A stretch of DNA of 64,000 bases from Heterobilharzia americana (GCA_944470555.2 OX104127.1:161485276-161549275); one strand, 5' to 3'; shown: positions 24,062-35,399, counted from the first letter of the stretch. Numbers and translations are program-made. The notes: generated by a model from the letters alone, not told the origin.

Positions 24062-24181
24062 TTTAGTGTTATTGCTTGTATTACACCGTCGTTGATTGGA
24101 CCGCATAGGAGCCCATATGCCAACAGAGACTGATCAATTCGGTCCAATCAACGACGGTGTAATACTAGCAATAACACTAAA
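24062..24181. repeat. Near-perfect hairpin with 41-nt arms
   Basis: Arms 24062-24102 and 24141-24181 are reverse complements with a single mismatch (CTTG against CTAG). The 38-nt loop runs 24103-24140. The arms begin TTTAGTGTTATTGC and end GTTGATTGGACC. It lies about 25 bp upstream of the hammerhead SINE. It could be a tiny inverted-repeat element or part of a composite with the SINE. Confidence 0.9.
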
Positions 24182-24204
24182 CCTATACCCGTCGCACAAG
24201 AGGT

Positions 24205-24383
24205 AGCTATCGTGGCTCGGTGGTGTAGTGGATAACGCGCTGGCGTTTGAAGCAATCGCTCCCGAGTCCGAGTCCCGATGTGGATAACATCACTCACTGG
24301 GAAGCAGGTACATCCACCTGCCGAGTCCCAAGAAGGACGAAATGCGTATCCTGAATTCCACTGCTAGACACTGCCCATCATTA
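24205..24383 (+). mobile_element. Sm-alpha-like SINE with tRNA-like Pol III promoter and hammerhead motif
   Basis: A tRNA-like head has an A-box-like TGGCTCGGTGG (24213-24223) followed by GTAGTGGATAACGCGC, and a B-box-like GAGTCCGAGTCC (24264-24275). Downstream is the schistosome hammerhead layout: stem I strand CAGGTACATCCA (from 24305), core CTGCCGA (24318-24324), stem II GTCC...GGAC (24325-24338), core GAAA (24339-24342), a short stem III, and ATC before CTGAATTCCACTGC. As I recall, the family consensus core is CTGATGA. Here A6 and U7 are replaced by CC (24321-24322), so self-cleavage should be lost or strongly reduced. Confidence 0.85.
24318..24355 (+). ncRNA. Hammerhead ribozyme relic with mutated core
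   Basis: Core box 1 is CUGCCGA instead of CUGAUGA. Box 2 GAAA and stem II (GUCC paired with GGAC) are intact. Position 7 of the hammerhead core tolerates change, but A6 is normally required, so this copy is probably inactive. It sits inside the SINE described for 24205-24383. Confidence 0.7.
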
Positions 24384-24392
24384 CTAACACAA

Positions 24393-24398
24393 TTTATT
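24393..24398 (-). promoter_or_regulatory. Candidate polyadenylation signal for the minus-strand exon at 24652-24923
   Basis: The minus strand reads AATAAA about 255 nt downstream of the TAA stop of the proline-rich exon. Other AT-rich alternatives exist nearby, so this is only a candidate. Confidence 0.3.
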
Positions 24399-24651
24399 AT
24401 CATGACGATATTCTACACAGAAAAACTAACCATCAAATAAGATTTATACAGAAAAAGAAAATGTATTATCATACAGAAAAGTTGAAAGACAGACAATTGA
24501 CAAACAGAAGCATAATTTCCTCAATTCCCCGTAACTATAAACGAGAAAGATTTCGCAACTAATGCTCGTCATCAAGATTCACATTTATATCTGAAGATGA
24601 AATAAACCATAGTAGCACATAAACAGACAGATGATGAGAAACATATACGCT

Positions 24652-24923
24652 TTAATTCTTAAGAGTAGTTGACTTTTTAGGAGGTAGTGGAGGAGGTGAT
24701 GAACGATTCGTATTCGGCACATTGTTTGATGACAAGAGATTTCCTGACCACGAATTTGTACATGGTGAATCAATATAAATGTCATTATTCTCAGCTTTCA
24801 TGTTTTCTCCAGTTCGTCCAGATAAACAATGTGACCCATAGAAGCGAATACGAGGAGGTAATGGAGGCGGAGAATTCGACATGCCATTATCAACAGCTTC
24901 ACTTTTACATTTCTCTGTGCAAT
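24652..24923 (-). CDS. Terminal exon of a minus-strand gene, proline-rich with two SH3-ligand motifs
   Basis: The exon is read leftwards from 24923 and stops at TAA (24652-24654). A minus-strand acceptor (CATTTCACATATTGATAG) precedes it, and the first complete codons read CTEKCKS. It encodes about 90 residues and contains SPPPLPPRIRFY near its start and SSPPPLPPKKSTTLKN at its end. Both are PxxPx(R/K)-type ligands expected to bind SH3 domains. The middle is polar and low in complexity, as in a disordered adaptor or GEF tail. The frame is clean for the whole exon and codon use looks coding. No upstream exons were identified. I do not recognise the parent protein; scaffold or Dock-type proteins often end this way, but that is a guess. 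Confidence 0.5.
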
Positions 24924-24929
24924 CTATCA

Positions 24930-25385
24930 ATATGTGAAATGAAATGAAAACAAAAATTGTGGCGTTGTATTTATAGCATAAACTGTGTAATAAAGAGTTA
25001 AATTGATAAGAATACTACTACTACAAGAGTTAGGCAGCAGTCAATATTCATTCATATACAGGATAGTAAAATACACCCACCGTCACTCTAATCCAATAAG
25101 TAAGATAATAGACAACATCTAGTTGGTCAATTTAATTAACTTTGGGTAGTATCGCATTTACCGTTACTCTCATCCCTACATACATACACATATAGAGACA
25201 GACAGACAGACAGAATTAGGGATATTCCTAACCAATCCACATTAATCTAATGCTGAGGTCTGCTTTCCAATTATCCCTATACAGAATGTTAAAATAAAGT
25301 TTGTTGCATTGATGCTTGAAATCAATCCAACTTGTCAATTCAATATACAACTTTAGATAAACTATGATCAAGATTTGATCGTATA
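24930..25385. other. Spacer, nothing recognised
   Basis: AT-rich. Includes a short (GACA)n run at about 25198-25215. Confidence 0.4.
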
Positions 25386-25389
25386 GTTT

Positions 25390-25795
25390 GACAAATATTG
25401 AAAGTTCAAAATGTAGTACCTAAAGAAAATCAACAGAACTGCGTCTATCAAATCAAATCCGGTGATTGTACTGCAGTATATGTAGGGGAAACAGCCAGGC
25501 AGGTAAATGTGAGAGTCAATGAGCATAAACTATGCTTACAGCAGATCCCAAAAACCTCAACAGAGGTTAAGAAACTAGAAAACAAATCCATGATAGCGCT
25601 ACACTCTGTAGAAATGGGACACAAAATTCACTTTGACGGGACTAAGGTTTTACAAAAAGGTTCCAGGTCCATACCAAGAAAGACTGACAGCCGAAGCCCT
25701 ACATATATCGGCGAATCCAGACAGTTTGAACAGACGAGATGGAGTACAGTTAGCTGCCACCTCTTGGCAATTACTAATTAGTAAGCAGAAAGAAT
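25390..25795 (+). mobile_element. Penelope-like element relic with GIY-YIG endonuclease (family A)
   Basis: Frame 25398-25781 reads NCVYQIKSGDCTAVYVGETA, then RQVNVRVNEHK. This is the GIY-YIG core (here VYQI ... YVG) with the following conserved Arg, plus the flanking cysteines typical of Penelope-like elements. After it come ENKSMIALHSVEMGHKIHFD and VLQKGSRS, as in schistosome Penelope-like proteins. The frame then decays (ESRQFEQTRWSTVSC). No reverse transcriptase is attached, so it is a 5'-truncated dead copy. Confidence 0.8.
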
Positions 25796-25799
25796 GACT

Positions 25800-27810
25800 C
25801 AAAACATTTACCGTCAACACTAGTCTCAACTTCATTATTTCTGCATCATCAACAACAACACAACATGCACTAATTTGGTTCATTATTACTATCATCATCA
25901 TCATCTTCACCACCACCATTACTATCACTCATTTCCATTATATTCCGGTAAATCAATGCGAAGATAATCCCCTAACACTATTCACCACTTTATTCCAACT
26001 GAAATTGTATACACATCCACCTCATCCTTTTCAATTTGTACTAATAAAATTACCGAATGACTGTCACCAATGTCCTTTTCATCTGATATTTACAATCAAG
26101 ATGAATATGAACTGGAGTATACATATATACATACGCCATACAACAAAAGATACACAATTTCACATTGAATGATTCCGTTATCATAATGTAGAAAGACAAT
26201 GACTATACAAAGAGGATAAGACAAGGAGATTAAATACACGTTTTTTTGGATTCATTTATAGGTATCCCGGGTATTTTAATTTTGATTATTTCCCTGAAAA
26301 GCTCGGACCAGACTTCCTTGCGAAACGTTGGAATTATTTGATTTTAAACCCGCTATGGCTTGCTGAAACACAATCTAAATCAATACATGACGTTTAAATT
26401 TCACGTTTTCACAGTAGAACGACTCCTCATTTTATGCTTTTACAAGAGGTATTACACATTTCCAAACATTTGCAGTATGTCATGAATCACATTCTGTTAC
26501 CTCGTCTTCATTCAATGAATAAAAACTACATAATCACAGAGTTGACCTTTTGGTTTACGAAATTAGTTTCCTCTGTACAGTTTATCATTATGCTTATCTC
26601 TCAACTCCTGCGCTCCATTATCCTTAGGAATATGAATAGGTTACTCTGACATCCGCGACGTACTCCAAAATCATTCCATTATATTTGATAGGTTAAGTCA
26701 TTTTGCCTAACTCGATCTACTGAGTTTATCGGTTTACATGCCACCGTTGTACCAGTATTGTTAACATTTCTATAAAAAATTTCCGACAAGCCTTCTCTAT
26801 ATGGCAGTACAACAGAGGACTTGGAATTCCCTCTGAGATATGGTGTCATCATCACTAATGTTAACACTCCATCTCTTACAAGTACGTGTAAAGCATTTAA
26901 TAAACTTCAGAGGGTAGCAATGTCTCTTTAATGCATTTCAATTCCTGATTTATTAGTCAGACTCCTAGCTCGATTACTTTAACATTTTACGAAGTCTACC
27001 TTCACAGATATAGAGTGAGAAGAAGTGAAATCCAAGTATCTCTGTGTGAGTTTGATGATTTCCTGGAAACGCTGATGTCTAAACTGACATAGTTGCTGCT
27101 CTCCATTTTGTAATTCAACAAAGGTAACTCTCCTTCCCCATTTTCCAAATTCATAGGTGAATTGGATTGCATCTATTATCGAGTTAAGTGTGTGAGGAAA
27201 GACTTTGGATATGTTCTGAATTCAACGCATTAAATGTATCATCTACATACGCCACCTCACTGCTGAGGTGGGTTGGGATGTTCCTAATGCCAATGGTTCC
27301 TGACTGTCCATAAACCTATCTCCTACGATAGAAGAAAAGAGGTGTCTCATGACTACGTTTTATGTTCGTTAAAATATATTTATTGTTTTGGGATTGTTTT
27401 TTCACAATACCAGTAAAAAAAGACAACTTTCCACCAGTATCAATTAGAAGTTAAACAGGTTAATTGACCATAGCACAAACATCTGCATTTGACTTGTCAT
27501 GACTGAATAGAATTTTTATTTGATATATCAGGAGGCACCTTGAATAACTGGTGATCATTTATTGAAACGTCGGATGATCAATAGTTCATAGAGGTAGGAA
27601 TCATTTGAAAAAGGTTATGGAACACCCAGGAATCAGCAGTAAGCTTATGGTCAGGCTGAACAGAAATTATTACTTAATTTGGCCGTTCTTAACACTTTCC
27701 CGGTCAAAATATACTTTCCCTAACATTTTACTTCTCGATAAGTCGCAACTACGCATGTGGAACACATATTCAGGCTACCCCTGTAGAATAAGGTTGACAA
27801 TCTCACCAAC
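25800..27810. other. AT-rich spacer, nothing firmly recognised
   Basis: Contains an (ATC)n-like tract at about 25886-25920. Short frames such as 26434-26649 have no recognisable motifs. Part of 27600-27810 may be older SR2-like 5' sequence, but I could not align it. Confidence 0.35.
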
Positions 27811-27814
27811 TCAA

Positions 27815-28135
27815 CTCCTGACTGATAGCTCACACCTTGATGTGGTGGTTGGACATTGGTCATACACTGATCTAGCTAGCTGTGCTAGTTGGAATAAAAA
27901 TTCCTTATGGTCATACCAAGTAAGGAAGTTCTATTGAATAGTAATCATAATAAAAGCATTTACCATTACAATGTGAAACGTTATACTATGGTAAGGCTCC
28001 ATGAGTTAAAGTTGTACTGCTAGCTGCAAAGGGGTGTGACAGTAGTAAGGTCTTTCCTACACATGAACAGTAGTTCATGTTGCCTTCTCTGTACAAAAGA
28101 GGGAGGTTAAAAAAAGTCAACCCAGAAAAAAGCAT
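27815..28135 (+). mobile_element. SR2-like RTE LINE, 5' UTR fragment
   Basis: 27830-27900 (CACACCTTGATGTGGTGGTT) parallels 50635-50700 of the full-length copy. 28008-28130 (CTGCTAGCTGCAAAGGGGTG; GCCTTCTCTGTACAAAAGAG) parallels 50818-50945. The part between is partly deleted or diverged, and the coding region does not follow. Confidence 0.6.
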
Positions 28136-28139
28136 ACTT

Positions 28140-28610
28140 TTTCTTTTTTTGTCGATGGCCTCCTTGAATACTGGGCTAACAAAACTTTTCCACTGAATAT
28201 ATTTCATCAAATTCTGTTTTTTCAATCCTCCTCCTCACTTAAATATAGTATCATGTACGCTTACACATTTCTAAAATGTTTCTGAACTAGAGTTCTTTAC
28301 GTGAACAACATAACAAAGGAAAAAGGTTACGCCGGTGAGAAATGGATATATGAATACAAGGAAATACAACACATCACTATTCCTAGGATATCTATGTCCA
28401 GTTAGAGATTTTTGTATTGCCTGAATAAACTATCACCACGGAAATATCCTTCAATTTTCTACTCAATCATCAATCCAAATGTGACGCTAATAATATGCAA
28501 CAATTATTTTTTTAACAATTATTGTACATGGAATGAATTTCAGAATATTTAGTCGGAATAAAGAGAATACTACTAAACATCTGATTATTCAAATATTAAC
28601 GCCACTCACT
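28140..28610. other. Spacer, nothing recognised
   Basis: AT-rich DNA between the 5' UTR fragment and the exon duplication. Confidence 0.35.
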
Positions 28611-28613
28611 ATC

Positions 28614-28960
28614 AAATTACCGAACTTCTTTTTCGTACTCGTGATGACGACTATTCCTCCTCTTCTTTCTCCTCTCCTTCATGCTTGTCTGTAATGAACA
28701 TGGAAAGTATGAAGACTGCCGTAGACTATGAATCCAGTCAAAGGATGGTTATATGATACCTATTCCTTGAGTACTAACTGGCTAAAAGGAAGTTGAAGAA
28801 AAGTTGATGCGGATTCCTCATTCTAGCATCGATATGACTACAGTTTCACCGTCTTGTAGTCATATGGTTATTGCTTTCCGGTATATTCTACCTCAACTGT
28901 TGCTTCTGTTGGTTGATCATATACAGGTATTTCAGTGTTTCTTTTATTGTTACAAATAGA
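28614..28960 (+). pseudogene. Partial duplicate of the last mapped exon of the unknown gene (62074-62287)
   Basis: From ACCGAACTTCTTTTTCGTAC onward this matches the 3' third of exon 61592-62287, including the CGTGATGACGACTATTC serine-rich stretch, CACCGTCTTGTAGTCATATG and the exon end CATATACAG|GTATTT. It carries an insertion of roughly 115 bp after AACATGGAAAGT. It also lacks the 21 bp (TTACTTCTGCC...TTTTCAG) present in the original between CCTCAACTG and TTGCTTCTG. The 5' part of the exon is absent, so this is a broken copy rather than a usable exon. Confidence 0.85.
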
Positions 28961-29955
28961 AATGCAAACTTTTCATTAATATTATGAAAGATGTACTTCT
29001 TCGATTATTAGCAGTTGTGTAGTCTAGATAGCTTCTAGGCTGGTTCTCAGCTACTCTGAAGACTGTAACGTTCACTTTGAATGCTATATTACACGTTATA
29101 TATTTTCACTGAATTGTTTGTTGACTAGTTGAGAATGTTTTGATGACTTCTCTGGGATATTTCAAGCAAGTGAATAGATATTTTCAATTTCATGCACTCC
29201 AATAACCTTCAATTCATGTAGTATTCTTGAAGTCTTATTGTGGTTCGCTATGTAGAGACTAATCTGCATAGAATTTGGTATAGAAGTATGTTGACTCTAC
29301 TTCTGAAAAAAGAAGTGAACAGAAATATCATGATGTTTAAATCAACAGGAAGGATGTGAAACATGTTAAGATAAGTAAATGTTGATGATTAAGAAATTCG
29401 AAATTTCGTCAATAATCGGGTGAACATATTTGCACTGTTGTGATCAACTTTGATTTAGGATGACAAATCTATTTATAACTGTTGGTTCTTAACAGTTTGT
29501 AGACGACAACCACTTGCCTAGACTTTCTTCCATACTGAAATCAAAGATTAGCAACTTTATGGATTAATACAATGTTTCGGATGGCTTTAACAAAGAAGAG
29601 TTTCAGTTTAGTAAACATCGAAAAAGCAAGACAGGCCTTCCTGCATTAATTTGAAGTCAGTGTGGAGATCTACTGCTTTCCATTGCACTCAGCATAAAGC
29701 GTGAACAACATCTGGATTTTCAAAACCAGCGTCAGTCAAGTCAGTGCTTCTATGTGGATGGTTGAGAGAATTGGAGCAACAAACTGCAAACATTTATCAA
29801 CAGCTGCCAGCTACGCTCTCTCGATACTGAAGATGAGATGGTTAGAATAATAAGAATCAGCAACAAGGAACTCGCTGTGGCTGGCAACAAACCAACCAAG
29901 AACCCATCGCCGAACAACTATGCACTGGAAGGAAGTGGAGATGAATTGGTTTACC
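28614..29955 (+). repeat. Segmental duplication, copy 1 (partner at about 62074-63335)
   Basis: After the exon piece, the intron sequence (GTATTTCAGTGTTTCTTTTA ...) and a downstream second-family RTE fragment (29630-29955) run in parallel with 62288-63335. Only scattered differences are seen, plus a small deletion at about 29775 relative to 63137-63175. The two copies are in direct orientation about 33.5 kb apart. The match ends at GAGATGAATTGG. Confidence 0.9.
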
Positions 29956-30114
29956 ACGTCCTATCATCAACTGATTTCATGCACCATAGAGGTTATCATG
30001 CACTAAAAAAATCTCATGATCAACTGGAGACATACAGGTGGTAGTGAAGGGTTGTGTCTGATAGATTGGTCACATATGCATAACTGACTTCATGTAACAG
30101 CAAAATGGAGGCAA

Positions 30115-30960
30115 AAGCACTACTAAAGAACTTTAACTCATATCACCCGAACCTGACGTGTACGACTGAGCATAAGCAAAGTAATATGATTAGTTTCCCA
30201 GATGTCTCATTAGTGAAAGAATCGATGATATATCGAAGGGCCCACCTATAGAAAACTTTCACGGACAAGACAGTACCTTTATCTTAGAAGCCTTGTCCCG
30301 ACCCGTTACAACATGATTGTATCCAGAAAGCTGTTAAGGAGAGCCAGGAAAACTTATTTCGACAGCACACTAGACAACGAAATGATGACTCTGAAAAACG
30401 TGCTAGTTAAGAATGGGTACCCAGAAGGCTTTATCAAAAAGCAGGCAAGTTGGGTAGGGAGCAAAAAGTCTCCGACAGTACAGGAAAAGCCAGTCTATTT
30501 CGCCTCACCATTCAAAGGTGACGATGTGCTGGAAGCGATTAGATGAAGACTAGAGAAGTCTATTAGAAGGACTTATTACGCTGCTAAATTTGTCGTCCTC
30601 AGCATCACCAGAGCAGTACTGTAACAAGGTAAAGACAGGGCTCCCACGCTTGACACGTCTAAATGGATATATCAGTTCGGATGTAACTGCGGAAACAAAT
30701 GGATTGCTCGTACAGATAGGCGTGTCTACCCGAATGGTTGAGCACCTGCCCAAATGGCTGGAGCATGCCAAGAAGACCCCGAGGAACTCGACAACGTAAA
30801 AGATACCGGATTATAGGCACGATATTGATACCAATAGGTCTTTTACAGTTATCAGTAGACAGCAAGGTAAGGATTACAGAAGCCTACACAATTCCAGTTG
30901 TCAAACCGAATCTTGGATTCAGAAAGAAATGGTAGTCAGCTTGAATCTTGCATAGTAGGA
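30115..30960 (+). mobile_element. Penelope-like element relic: RT C-terminus and GIY-YIG (family B)
   Basis: Frame 30313-30546 reads SRKLLRRARKTYFDSTLDNE, then LKNVLVKNGYPEGFIKKQA, matching the C-terminal reverse-transcriptase region of schistosome Penelope-like elements (NVLxKNGYPxxFI). Upstream at about 30150-30300 are decayed FPDVSL and FTDKTVPLS segments. Downstream at about 30560-30780 a shifted frame gives TYYAAKFVV and WIYQFGCNCGNKWIARTDRR, the decayed GIY-YIG core. Several frame breaks; inactive. Confidence 0.8.
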
Positions 30961-30964
30961 GCTA

Positions 30965-32390
30965 CAACGTCGTCCAATCATTTACGATCTTTCGTACTTG
31001 TTCTTCGCTCTTAATTACCACCCATCTTATATTTTTGTTTTCCTTCCATGATTTGTTTCGCCCAACTAACCTTGTTCCTATTACCACTGCTATCATTAGT
31101 TCTCTCCAGACGTACCCGGTTTTCTTATTATGTCGGCAGAGATACTATTGGTTGTCTCATTTTAAAATGATGTAGTCTACTCTCAATCGATTCAGTTCTC
31201 ACTCCTGTGTCAACATAATTACTTTCATTATCATTATTTCCCTACCTGAAATTCATACGACCCTTAGACTGCACTATTACCCAAAATGATTGTTAATCAT
31301 GCAACTTATCGTCAATCTATTCAATTCTTAACACACGATCCTACTATTTGCATTATCACTTGACCGCTAAAAACTTCACACCGACGTTGTTATACTTGAA
31401 TATATGTCTCAGTCTACATTATATATGGATGCATGGATGTTTTTTGCGTTATTTAAAGGTACACACAATCACGTGTGCGACGTACCCAACTGATATTCAT
31501 AAATACATCAAATCCTGTGGTCTCAGATTCGTTGTTTGATAGAGAAATAATATAAACGGCAAAGCATGAAACCACACAGGCATTTCGCCCCAACCAGAAC
31601 AGATTAAACAAGTAAGAAAACAATCATTTATTCCAAAACTTCATAAGGGTCACTATTTTAATCCAAATATGAAACTATATACTTATAAACTACTATCTAA
31701 CATCGTATCCTCACAAGTGACTGTACATCCGAACATTCCTTGTGGTCAAATGGTCACTATTAGATTGCTTGTGAGTCCTTTATTTTAAAAATCCTGAGAT
31801 CCTCAAGTTATTCAGTCTTTATGCTCGTACTTATCTCTGTTCATTACTAGTCTGTAACGCAAGTAATGAAAGTCGCGCGCCAAACTGCCAACTACCTGTT
31901 CTCCTTTGGCACTCATATTTGTTTATTGTCCCGTAAGTACAATTAAATGAGTTTCTATGTATCACAAAGTTGAACCAAATTACTTACGTGACAGTGGCAT
32001 TCTTCTGCTTTGAACATATAGGATATAATTGACCGGAAAATATTTGGAGTTGGTAAATCATGTAGTGCGGATACAATCGTCTCTCTCAATATTGAAAGTG
32101 AATTCCAATATCCAGTATCCAATATTGATAGTGCAAGCGTAGAAAACTACTAGTTTTTGATCTCTCGCGTCTAGTTCTTAGGGCTTGGTTCCAGTTGTTC
32201 GGCTCACTCCTGCAATGGACGAGGAAATCCCCTCTGCTTTCTTGTTTTTAGTTTCGGTGAGGTGGATGTTTTGTGGGTTAGTAGGTTGTAATTTGTAGAG
32301 TGATTAGGAAGCTACGGGCTGCTGGGAAGTTTAGAGAACTGCCGTGACTCCTGTCTGTGTAGGTACCTGGAAGGGAATAGTAAGGTTGTG
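30965..32390. other. AT-rich spacer, nothing recognised
   Basis: No supported gene. Frames of 60-75 codons only. Confidence 0.35.
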
Positions 32391-32399
32391 GTGAAAGAA

Positions 32400-33565
32400 T
32401 GAAGAGAGAATGAAGAAAACAGAAGAAAGAAGGAAAAGTAACAATAAGGGAAGGGAAAGGGGAGGGAGAAGAAAAGGAGGGGTGAAAAAGAGAAGTGAGA
32501 ACGAAAGAAAAGTATTTTGAAATTGCGTGAATGGTCGCGTGGGTTTGGTTCCTACAGAAGAATTAGTAGGTAGTGTGGGTGTATTAAGGAGGGAGATAGT
32601 GAGTGGTAGTTAGGAGGGAGTTGGGGGGTACTGAGGTTGGTGACTACCTGAGTAGTCCATGGTAGTCCATGAGAGGTGACATAACTGTCCAATCGCCTCT
32701 TGAATGAGTCGATTGAAGGAGCTATAACGATGTGTCGCGGTAAGGCATTCCATAAAGCACATACTCTTAGGGAGAAAAATTTGGACCTGAGTATGGTGTT
32801 GGCTCTCTGGTGTGCCATCTTAATGGGGTTTCCCCGTGAAGATCGTTGAGTTGCAGGCAAAATTGATTTGTTTGCATGGTCTGCCTGATGGGAGATCTTG
32901 TATGCCATAATGAGGTCACCTCTTTTCCTGCGATAACCCAAGGTAAATAGGTTGAGGTGTTTAAGTCTTTCAGGATACGTCTTTCCCCTTAGCCACACAA
33001 TTGATTTTGTTGCAGTTCTTTGTATTCTTTCAAGGAGATTAGAGTCTGTCTTGAGTGTTGGAGGAGCCACCGTATTGAAGACCTCTAGATGCGGCTGCAC
33101 GTAGGATTTAAAAATGGTGAGGAAGAGTTCGGCAGTGAGGGCTGCAAGCTGTCTACGCAGAAAGTGTAGAATGGCGTTCGCTCTGGTTGTCATATCTTTG
33201 TGGTTGGAGCTGGTGTCCAAGGTGTCGGAGAAGTTGAGCCCCAAATCTTTCTCCATGGACACTCTGGTGATAGCACGGTTGCTCAACATGTACTGGAAGT
33301 CGGTCGTACCTGTTTCATTCTTACTGATGTGCGTTACTTTGCACTTTTCCAGGTTGAAGCTCAGGCCATTTCCGACGACCAGAGCTCGAGTTGCTGCAAG
33401 TCCTTTAGTAGTGCTGTACAATCAGCTTCTTCGTTTACCACCCTCTAAATTTTTATGTCGTCAGCGAAGAGGAGGATGGGTGAGGATATTTTATCTGGCA
33501 GATTGTTGACAAACAGGAAGAACAGAAGCGGTCTCCTTGGGATACTTTCAGCAACACATTTAACA
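32400..33565 (-). mobile_element. CR1-like LINE, RT C-terminal half and 3' end
   Basis: A 289-codon minus-strand frame (32552-33421) carries the CR1 RT thumb and tail: GLSFNLEKCKVTHIS, VSMEKDLGLNFSDTL, LFLTIFKSYVQPHLEV, LERIQRTATKSIVWL, YPERLKHLNLFTLGYRRKRG and LIMAYKI. It closes with LRSKFFSLRVCALWNALPRH and SIDSFKRRLDSY. The preceding part at 33430-33560 is shifted: a VSQGD box, LFVNNLPDKI-like and FADDI-like remnants can be read in other minus frames. The element is 5'-truncated. The long remaining frame suggests moderate age. A purine-rich tract on the plus strand lies at about 32395-32520 in its 3' UTR. Confidence 0.9.
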
Positions 33566-33604
33566 TTTTTACCTTATTCCGTCTACTTGCAAAATGCGAA
33601 TGGA

Positions 33605-34480
33605 ATTCATCCTCGTGAAAAACCACCATGTATGAAAACTCTAGTCATCCGTTAACTTGTTGTATCCCATAAATTATTTCTTCTTCATTAGTAACAATAA
33701 TATTGGTAAAAGTGGTTTTACTCCGAAAGCTGTTGCATCGTGTCATATAGCATCAACTGGATTGTAACTGTGCATGTACACATAGCAAAATGAAATGGGT
33801 GCAAATTGTGTAGAACAGATAGCAATATTCGCCCTATTTACAGTTTGATTGAAAATGTACAGTTAATTTAGGCAGACAGTGACACTAACAACTGGATTCA
33901 TAGCCTTTTAAGAGTGACTCGCTTCGTACTCACTAATTGGTTTGCTGTCAGTAACAGAAACAGATTAGTTGGTTTGTTTCTGATGCCTGTTTCTGCGCAC
34001 AACAGATGAGCTAAATGAGGTATTCTAGAGTTTTTATATTTTGTTAACACGCGCACAGGGCCATATGTACTTGCTCCTTGTCTTTCCAGATGACCGAGAC
34101 ACAGACATCTTTGACTGAAGTGAATGCTGGTCACCTGACAGGATAACTCTAGCCAGATGTTCACATGAGTTAATACATTTGTCAACATCCTTTTTAACCA
34201 GAAGGTTTGGGGGTACGCAACTAGCTTTGCTGACAGCCTTCGAAGTTCTGTGCAGTGTAGCACAGTCTAAATTCAGCCACCCGGGAAAAAATAAAGGAGT
34301 ACACTGGAGGGAGACAGGCAAGACGCAGGAGTTTATAAAACATAAGATGAGAGATTGGGTTATACCGGATACTTTCAGTTTCCTAATATAGAAAGTTAGG
34401 GGAAATTCCTTTGGAAAGTAATAAGATATGGGAGGATCATGAAAGGTCTGAAGTCACCGAGATAAATCACACTCCTAGCA
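33605..34480. other. Unassigned sequence, possibly decayed LINE
   Basis: Minus-strand frames of 95-121 codons at 33898-34321 carry no motif I can name. The position between two minus-strand CR1-like relics suggests old repeat sequence. Confidence 0.3.
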
Positions 34481-34499
34481 TTCTCCAGTGCTTAACCAT

Positions 34500-35060
34500 C
34501 AATAGAACAAGAGTCTTGAGAACTGAGCAGTTTACACAGGTCAAGTTCAAATCTGAAACCAAAGCTGATAGTCTGACATTTTGAAGAATTAGGCGTAAGA
34601 CCACTCACAGGGATCGTCATCCAGCAGTTGGTAAGAGGTCATTCAGTTAGGAACAAGCTGTCGAAGAGGAGACAGGTAGGAAAACTATGAGTTCAGCATC
34701 GTGCTTGGTGAAATTAGCACTAGCTAAAGATGGCAAGTTGTGCAGAAATAAACAGAAAGGACATGGAGAAAGGATGGTTCCTTGGGGCACACTAGTCACG
34801 GTAGGCAATGCAGTGGAGCAATTCCCTATGTGGACAGTACGTTGTTTCCTTCTGGAGAATACAACCAGCTTATTATTCAGGACTCAGTACCGCATCAGTT
34901 TAGCTTGATGGCAGAAGAGGTCTTGGGAGGGAATGAAATGCCGAAGTTTAGTCTAAAAAGGTGCACTGACATGTTTGGCATTTCCGTCAAGATTAGAAAT
35001 AGAATTGCGATGTGAGACAGTGGTGGCATCCAGAGTGTCTATTCTGCTTGTGTATTCAAG
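34500..35060 (-). mobile_element. CR1-like LINE, short RT relic
   Basis: Minus-strand translation of about 34900-34690 reads TALPTVTSVPQGTILSPCPF, a decayed 'SGVPQGxxLxPLLF' box, followed by LHNLPSLASA (for VNDLP). 38215-38280 holds a related box on the minus strand (TSLPTEAGVPHDAAIPP). Broken in all frames. Confidence 0.55.
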
Positions 35061-35399
35061 TTGATCAGCGCATCTGGAAGTCTTCAATGAAGGTTCGAGC
35101 ACAAGTATCAGTAGCTTCTCCTTTCTTTTCAGGCGCGCAGAGGTAACCGCAATCTAACGGAATTCTGAACATGCGACTGGAGTTCAAGACTTGGGTGCGG
35201 GACTGTCTTAATATCTTTTCAGGCAGGTGGTATGGCGTTTACCAAAAACAGCTCATTAAACGATCCACTACCCAAAGGATGGGATGGAGCATCAGCACAC
35301 TTCGCGAGTACGAAGCTCTGAAAACCACCCGGACTTAAACCGTGTGAAGGTTCCAAAGATTTGAGACGCTTGAAAATGCCTTTTCCAATGAGCTTTTGG

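Noticed and set aside
25650..25928. Minus-strand frame rich in Met/Val/Ile
   Set aside because: It is the translation of an (ATC)n-like microsatellite.
32552..33421. 289-codon minus-strand frame as a host gene
   Set aside because: Motifs (EKDLGLNFSDTL, LERIQRTATKSI, RRKRGDLIMAYKI) are those of a CR1-like reverse transcriptase tail.
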